Assembly: GCA_037693485.1 (NCBI GenBank)
Contig: CM075348.1
Span: 129,343,609-129,407,608 of the forward strand
DNA length: 64,000 bases
Reading direction: 5' to 3'
Source: Kitagawia praeruptora
Taxonomy: Eukaryota; Streptophyta; Magnoliopsida; Apiales; Apiaceae
Part shown: piece after piece, positions 58,086 to 64,000 of the stretch
How the letters are laid out: every line of letters begins with the position of its first letter
Numbering within the stretch: the stretch's first letter is position 1
The notes under the pieces: model-generated
The model's input: only the letters and a program-made list of their open reading frames with translations
What the model was told of the DNA's origin: nothing
The model's database searches: none
Program-made: the position numbers and the translations under genes

Positions 58086-58244
58086 TGCACATCGTGGGAG
58101 AGGCCCCGAAGCGTGCAAAAATTGAAGTAGTGGTTGGTTTTGATGACTCAGACTTGGAAGGGGTGAAGTTCCCCCATGACGACCCGTGGGTCATAACTTC
58201 TATTATTGGAAACTTAGAGGTGAAGCGAGTCTTGATAGACAATG
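57851..58244 (+). repeat. 197-bp tandem duplication inside the Gypsy element
   Basis: Two copies with few differences (57851-58047 and 58048-58244), both containing ATGCACATCGTGGGAGAGG. As 197 is not a multiple of three, it shifts the frame between gag and protease. Confidence 0.92.
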
Positions 58245-58582
58245 GAGCTTCCGTTGACATTCTATTTCATGATGCATTTGTGAAGATAGGGTACAGTGAT
58301 TCTCAGTTGACCCCCAATAACATGCCTATATATGGATTTAATGGAGTAGAATCCAAAGTTGAAGGGACTATTCAGTTGCCTGTAACTATTGGACAGGAGC
58401 CCAAGGAGGCCACTCAGATGTTGAACTTCCTGGTAATCAAGGCGGTTTCAACGTACAACGTTATCCTCGGAAGGACTGGACTTCATGCATTCAAGGCTGT
58501 CGCCTCAACTTATCATATGAAGATCAAGTTCCCGACCAGGAATGGTGTTGGAGAACATAAAGGTGATCAAAAGATGGCATGA
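58082..58582 (+). pseudogene. Gypsy aspartic protease
   Basis: The frame resumes in the second copy of the duplication. The protease site is LIDNGASVDILF (D-N-G-A-S, seen in Tat-type elements), followed by YGFNGVE, NFLVIKAVSTYNVILGR and LHAFKAVASTYH. It stops at 58582 without RT. Confidence 0.9.
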
Positions 58583-58654
58583 AGCTGTTATGTAACCTCG
58601 TTAAGGCCTGATGGAGTCGGGGGGCAGGTCCTTCCGATTGAACACATGGATGTC

Positions 58655-58930
58655 CGCAGTAGTAAAGAACGCCAAGAAAGGCCATCAGAGGACATCACAC
58701 AGAAGCCTCGGACAGCCATTGAGGCTAAGGCGTTAACTGACTTCGTGGTTGACCGTACCATTGGCAACCAAGAAGTCGGGGAGCAGGAGGTAATACCCCA
58801 AGCAGGAAGTGAACTTCAGAATAATAAGGAGGAGACCAGAAGGAGTGGTGGGTGCTCTATTTTGATGGAGCATCAAAAACAAAATCAAGTTTTGCAGACC
58901 TAGTTTTGCAAAGCCCCAATGGGCTCAAGG
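58655..58930 (+). pseudogene. misplaced partial copy of the RNase H/aRH junction
   Basis: KPRTAIEAKALTDFVVDRTI and SILMEHQKQNQ correspond to KPRTAIKAQALADFMVECTI at 60538 and to LYFDGASKTKS at 60700. So a roughly 250-bp copy of the junction lies ahead of RT, with its own indels. Confidence 0.8.
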
Positions 58931-59500
58931 TATCCTAGCAGGACTTAGTTTCATATTTATCTAGTAGAAACAGAAATGAGGTTCATTGAAACCATTACAG
59001 AGCATGTTGCTCCGAGTAGGACAGTAGTATTCTATATAAGAGTTGAACCCATTTCAAGTTATTAATGCAAGTTTGTCTTCCATTCATTGATTGTGTGATT
59101 TTATTTTATGTGGCAAGCACCTGATAAGTGCAAGTCAAGGATGACCAAGTACCGAAAATAAAAGAATACACGAATGGAAAACAAACAAGTGCATAAATAA
59201 AGACCCCGAAGGGTCAAGAGTTAGGTTAAAGCACGACCAATTAATAGTTTAAATCCGTGAAGGACCCTGGTTAAAAGACAAGCAGATAAAAGCCACACGC
59301 AACAATCAAAGCCATTCAAGTCCAAGGATGTTAATGACTAGCTACTCTTCAATATTTCTTAAGTACTTGGATTAAGGATTCAAGGATGAAGACCAATAGA
59401 GAACAATAATGTATTTGCTTGGATAGTGGCTTTATATGCCAGGGATTGATCCCCAACTTATAACTCACAGGTTAAATGTCGATCCTGAACGGAAGACAAT
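58931..59500 (+). other. non-coding spacer in the Gypsy element
   Basis: About 570 bp with no recognisable pol domain where the N-terminal part of RT should be. Confidence 0.6.
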
Positions 59501-60360
59501 AAAATAGAAGAAGAGGAATTTTGCTCCTCAAAGGCAAGATGTCATTAAGGAAGAAGTTGACAAGCTCTTAAAGGCTGGGTCTATTGAAGAAATTCAGTTC
59601 CCCGAATGATTGGCTGACCCAGTGATGGTGAAGAAAGCTAATGGGAAGTGGAGGATGTGTATAGACTTCACGGATTTGAATGATGCATGTCCGAAGGATT
59701 GTTTTCCCCTACCAAGGATAGACACATTGTTAGATGCTACAGCTAGACATGAGAAATCAGATTAAGATGCACAAGGATGACATCCCAAAGGAGCTACTTA
59801 TCAACGACTGGTGAATAAGATATTCGCCCAGCCGATTGGAAAAACCATGGAGGTCTATGTCGATGACATGTTAGTCAAAAAGCCTAATCAAGGCAGACCA
59901 TATTAAGCACCTCAGAGAGGCATTTGAAGTGTTGAGGCACAATGTTGAATCCAACCAAGTGTGCTTTTGGCGTTGGATAAGGAAAGTTTTTGGGTCTGAT
60001 GGTTTCAAAAAGAGGCATAGAGGCCAACCCTGACAAAATCAAAGCGATTCTAGACATGGAACCACCCCGCTCTATACGAGATGTACAGAAGCTAACTGAG
60101 TTGCAGCCTTAGGGAGATTCATCTCCAAGTCTGGTGACAAGTGCTTGCCTTTCTTTCAAGCATTGAAGAATGTGAAATATTTTGAGTGGACTCCCAAGAG
60201 CCAAGAGGCCTTTGAACAAGCTGAAGAAGTACATGGCTGAAGCCCTGTTGTTGGCCAAGCCTAGTCCAGGAGAAACTCTTTATCTATACCTGGTCGTATC
60301 TTAACAAACATTGAGTGTCGTCCTCGTTCGAGAAGAAAAAAGGTTCAGAAACCCATCTAC
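59501..60360 (+). pseudogene. Gypsy reverse transcriptase, deleted and frameshifted
   Basis: Readable across frames: KANGKWRMCIDFTDLNDACP, FPLPRIDTLLDATA, then a jump to the NQIKMHKDD region, and a separate GATYQRLVNKIFAQPIGKTM with YVDD at 59856-59867. Large parts of the palm are missing. Confidence 0.85.
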
Positions 60361-60363
60361 TAC

Positions 60364-61165
60364 ATGAGCAAGGTGTTGCATGAGGCTGAGTTGAATTACT
60401 CAACCATTGAGAAGTTTGCTTTGGCATTCATAACAGCCTCGAGGAAGCTACGAGACCAGCAATTGAGGAACATATTACATAGCCCGAAGGCCAGTGGAAG
60501 GTTGATTAAGTGGGCAATTGAAATTGGAGAATTTGACATCACGTATAAGCCTCGAACAGCCATCAAGGCTCAGGCATTAGCTGACTTCATGGTTGAATGT
60601 ACCATTGACAACCAAGAAGTCGAGGGGCTGGGATATAGTAACCACCCCTGGGAGTGAAGAAAAAGATGAGGAGCTTGTACCTAATCAGAAGGAATATTGG
60701 GTGCTCTATTTTGATGGAGCATCAAAAACAAAATCTAGCGGTGCAGGTTTAGTCTTGCAAAGCCCCGATGGGTTCACAGTTGAGTATGTTTTGAAGTTGG
60801 CTTTTCCGACAACCAATAACGAAGCTGAGTATGAAGCCTTGATAGCCGGGTCGGGCTTGGCCAGAATCATGAGAGTCAAGAATCTCAAAGTTTGTGGGGA
60901 TTCAAGACTAGTAGCGTCGCAAGTGAATGGTGAATTTGAGGCCAAGCATGAAACTATGGCAAAGTATTTGCGAGTTGTGAAAACTGTTACGACTCAGTTT
61001 GATGAGTGCTATGTGGAGCATATTCCAAGAAATGAGAACGTTAAGGCCGATGCCCTGTTTAAATTCGCTTCTTCTGAGATAGAAAATTATGCAGGGAGTG
61101 TTTACTTCCAGGTCTTGAAGACGCCGACCATCAACTCTCAGTTGGTAGCACCGATTGATGAATAA
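60364..61165 (+). pseudogene. Gypsy RNase H followed by a second (aRH) RNase H
   Basis: First RNase H: VLHEAELNYSTIEKFALAFI with a central deletion, then LRNILHSPKASGRLIKWAIE. Second, from about 60690: YWVLYFDGASKTKSSGAGLV, TNNEAEYEALIAG, GDSRLVASQVNGE and NENVKADALFKFAS, with active-site D, E and D visible. Two RNase H domains in tandem mark the Tat lineage. They overlap in different frames near 60600. Confidence 0.9.
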
Positions 61166-61369
61166 AGCTGAAGGATAGACCCTATCAAAGCTCATCTTGA
61201 GACTGGCTGGCTCCTTGATAAAGCCTTGATGGCCAACAAGGCTGTCTGCCTCCAATCGAGCTTGTCGTTTGAGTTTAAGGGCTCAAATCCAGAGTCATTA
61301 GTCAAGTTGAAACCTAAGCAAGGTTATATGAGTATAAGAATAAGGTTGGAATCCTAGAGTCAAGATAGA

Positions 61370-61830
61370 GGAGTGACAACTAGCCAAGGCACACCAGATT
61401 TGAAGTCAAGTGCTGAGTGGCAAATGAAATTTTTGAACGATCAACCGAGAAGCAAGACCGCCTCCACACGAACGCTTCGGCCGACCGCAACCGATCCTCG
61501 AGTCGAGTTCGACAAAAAAAAAACAAAAAAAAAACGGTCGACCACCATACCAGCCGACTGCCCCTTTCGGAGAAGCCCCGGCTGACTGACGTTGATCGTC
61601 GGTATGGGTTCGAAAAAAAAAAAATCAGCCGACTGCCTCACCGGCCGACCGCCTTCCCGGCCGACTGACCTCCCGGCCGATTGGCCTCCTGTGTACGCCT
61701 CGGCCGACCGACATCGACCGTCGGTACGGGTTTTTGACTCGGCAGACTGGTAGCGATGCTCGAGTCGGGGTTGTGAAATTTTGTTTTTATTTTTCCGATT
61801 TGGTAATCAAAGAAAGTGAAAACTGAGTTT
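61370..61830 (+). repeat. CGGCCGAC-rich repeats in the Gypsy 3' region
   Basis: Repeats of CGGCCGACTG/CGGCCGACCG interrupted by A-runs and of GACATCGACCGTCGGTA. GC-rich against the AT-rich surroundings. No integrase sequence is found here. Confidence 0.8.
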
Positions 61831-62365
61831 GAAATTAGTGCCGATTAGCACCGTTTAGTGACGATTAGCACCGATTAGTGTCGTTTAAGCACAGTTTAGT
61901 GCCTGTTAGCATAGATTAGTGCCGATTAGCACCGATTAGTGCCGTTTTACGCCGTTTAATGTCGTTTAACACCGTTTAAACGTCGTTTAAGGCTGTTTAC
62001 CGCCGTTTAGCGTCGTTTAGCACAGTTTATTGTCGTTTTATGCCGTTTAACGTCGTTTAACACCGTTTAAACGTCGTTTAAGGCTGTTTAGCGCCGTTTA
62101 GCACAGTTTATTGCCGTTTTATGCCGTTTAACGTCGTTTAAACATCGTTTAAGGCTGTTTAGCGCCGTTTAGCATCATTTAGCACAGTTTAGTGTCGTTT
62201 AACGTCGTTTAACACCGTTTAAACGTCGTTTAAGGCTGTTTAGCGCCGTTTAGCGTCGTTTAGCACAGTTTAGTGTCGTTTCATGCCGTTTAACGTCGTT
62301 TAACACTGTTTAAACGTCGTTTAAGGCTGTTTAGCACTGTTTAGTGTCGTTTATAGCCGTTGTAA
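61830..62365 (+). repeat. array of 10-bp units with higher-order structure in the Gypsy 3' region
   Basis: Units such as CGCCGTTTAG, CGTCGTTTAA, CACAGTTTAG and GGCTGTTTAG follow one another at 10 bp. A marker unit, CGTYGTTTAAGG, recurs at about 61981, 62072, 62143, 62224 and 62315 (spacings 91, 71, 81, 91), showing a higher-order repeat of seven to nine monomers. Confidence 0.9.
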
Positions 62366-62511
62366 ATGCGTCGGTCGCTCCACGCTTTACATTAAGACAA
62401 TACTTTTAAAAATGCTTGCATATGAGCAATAAACCCAGACCCGAGTCTCGAATAAGGCCATTAAAACTTCAAGGAAAACCTGATCAGTTTTCCTAGAAGT
62501 TGGGGGGCAAA

Positions 62512-63030
62512 TGATATGGGTTAAAAATAAGTCCTAAAGACATATTTAATGTGACTTTAATTAGGCCCAATATGGTCAAAACGTGGGGCCCATTAAATGG
62601 GCCCAAACCCTATTTATAATATTAATTTCGTAATTAATATTAAGGGTAATAACCAGCTCAGCAATAAGAGTCAAATAAGGATATTACTCCTGCCTGACTT
62701 AGCCTCCAAGGCACCTACTTCAACAAGGAAACTGATTCCTACAAGGAAGGAGTCTAGAACCTTCCTCAAGGCGGTGACTTGCCCACCAAGTCACCTAATT
62801 CTACCACGATTTTAGGGCTTCTCAGCCTATATAAAGGGTCTGACCCCTCATTCTCATAACTACATTTTTGGCTTGATCTTTGATATTCATCAAAGTACGT
62901 AGGCATCTTGTAAGGGCAGATTCAGCCACGAGCATGAGAGCAGCCATTAAAGCACGAAGCTCACACACCCTAGCATTAAATAAAGCAAACCCTAGCCGCA
63001 ATTTAATAACTTAGTTTTTATTCCACAACA
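62512..63030 (+). repeat. 3' LTR of the Gypsy element
   Basis: 519 bp matching 55504-56022 with about eight differences; starts TG, ends CA, followed by TSD TTACC. Confidence 0.95.
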
Positions 63031-64000
63031 TTACCTTTAAAATTTTTGCTTTACTAATCAATTTACTTTTTCAGGTTAAACATGTTACCTTTTCTTTTCT
63101 TTTTAATAACTAAGCAGTTTCCTTTTTCAGGTAAAATATAATATCTTTTATATTTTATCTAACTAAAAAGCATATTATAATAATTATTAACTAATTGATT
63201 AATTTTTTCATTCAAATTATCTTTTCTCTTTTGTCTAACTAAAATATTTCTTTTTCCAATTATATCAGGGGTTACCTTTTAAAAATCTTCTTTTATATTT
63301 TATTTAACTAAAATTTTTACTTTACTAATCAATCTACTTTTTCAGGTTAAACGTGTTATCCTTTTTCTAAATAACTAAGCAGTTTCCTTTTTCAGTTAAA
63401 TATAATATATTTTATATTTTATTTAATTAAAAAAACAAAGTATAATTAATGTTAACTAATAAATTAATTTTTTCTCTTTTCTCTTTTCTCTAACTAAATT
63501 TTTTTTTCCCAATAATATCACAGGTTAACTTTTTCAACCAAAACAAGTTATCTTTTTTATTTTCTCTAACTAAAACCTCTCTTTTTCAAATTATATCACG
63601 GGCGATTCTATTTAACAAAAATAAAATCATAATATTATAATGCTATTAATTAACCGATTATCCTTTCAGCTAAAAACGTATCATCTTTTTTATTTTTTTA
63701 ATTAAATTCTTTTTTCTAGAAATATCATGTATAACATTAATTTCTCATTTTCTAAAAATATTACCAGCAATTTTATTTAGTAAAATAACAATTAAATTAT
63801 AATTACTATAAACTAATCAATTAACCTTTTCACCTAAAGTATGTCACCTTTTAATTTTCACGTTATCTTTTTCTATTTTTTCAAACTAAAATCTCTCTTT
63901 TTCCAATTATGTCACGGACGATTCTATTTAATAAAATTAAATAATAATAATATTATTATACTAATATTAACGATTATCCTTTTTAGATAAAATGTATCAT

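Larger units (their letters stand above)
55504..63030 (+). mobile_element. Tat-type Gypsy retrotransposon lacking integrase
   Basis: 519-bp LTRs (55504-56022 and 62512-63030; I count about eight differences). TSD TTACC is perfect (55499-55503 and 63031-63035). PBS region TTTGGCGCCGTCTGTGGG follows the 5' LTR; purine tract GAAGTTGGGGGGCAAA precedes the 3' LTR. Order: gag, protease, a misplaced RNase H fragment, spacer, damaged RT, RNase H, second RNase H (aRH, a Tat-lineage mark), then a repeat array where integrase and the 3' UTR would be. Non-autonomous. Confidence 0.93.
55336..64000 (+). mobile_element. second Helitron, split by the Gypsy element; 3' end beyond the window
   Basis: TATACTATTATATAAAA then CCGAAACATTAAAAGTTTGG matches the 5' end of the Helitron at 49440-51730, in the opposite orientation. 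After 168 bp it is interrupted by the Gypsy element (55504-63030) and continues at 63031-64000 with the same AT-rich modules. Its 3' hairpin and CTRR end are not reached. Confidence 0.8.

Overview
The window is nuclear DNA from a flowering plant, most likely a eudicot. The support is long multi-exon genes with AT-rich GT-AG introns, plant-specific families (WRKY, plant XPB, a PLAC8-like Cys-rich protein) and a dense load of plant transposon types: Copia, Tat-type Gypsy, Mutator-like, hAT, Harbinger and Stowaway MITEs, Helitrons, tRNA-derived SINEs and a LINE. I cannot name the species.

Layout. 0.7-8.8 kb: a complete 20-exon XPB/ERCC3 helicase gene (+), with one GC-AG intron. 10.2-17.4 kb: an old LINE carrying at least five nested insertions (a Mutator-like element, a coding-less LTR element, two MITEs and a SINE). 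17.5-19.8 kb: a Stowaway MITE, then degenerate Helitron-like DNA split by a Mutator-like element that itself holds a hAT MITE. 21.1-28.3 kb: an 8-exon PLAC8-like gene (+) whose introns carry a MITE, a SINE, a retroelement relic, a long perfect hairpin, a tandem array and a solo LTR. 29.3-30.5 kb: a coding-less element. 31.5-33.7 kb: a 5-exon phosphoglycerate-mutase-like gene (-). 34.7-35.6 kb: an intronless WRKY gene (+) with an altered WRKY heptad and a lengthened zinc-finger spacing. 36.8-38.1 kb: three MITEs. 38.2-42.6 kb: a complete but broken Copia element. 45.0-49.1 kb: a young LTR element (-) with a gag-like domain but no pol; it carries pieces of host genes (HSP70 ATPase domain, pectin acetylesterase and an unrecognised host-like segment). 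49.4-51.7 kb: a whole Helitron with a SINE inside. 53.0-54.3 kb: two Stowaway MITEs. 55.3 kb to the end: a second Helitron split by a 7.5-kb Tat-type Gypsy element that lacks an integrase and carries an array of 10-bp units.

The four host genes (XPB, PLAC8-like, PGM-like, WRKY) look unrelated in function; the rest is layered transposon history that can be ordered from target-site duplications (TSDs). The most unusual object is the gene-capturing LTR element at 44952-49138.
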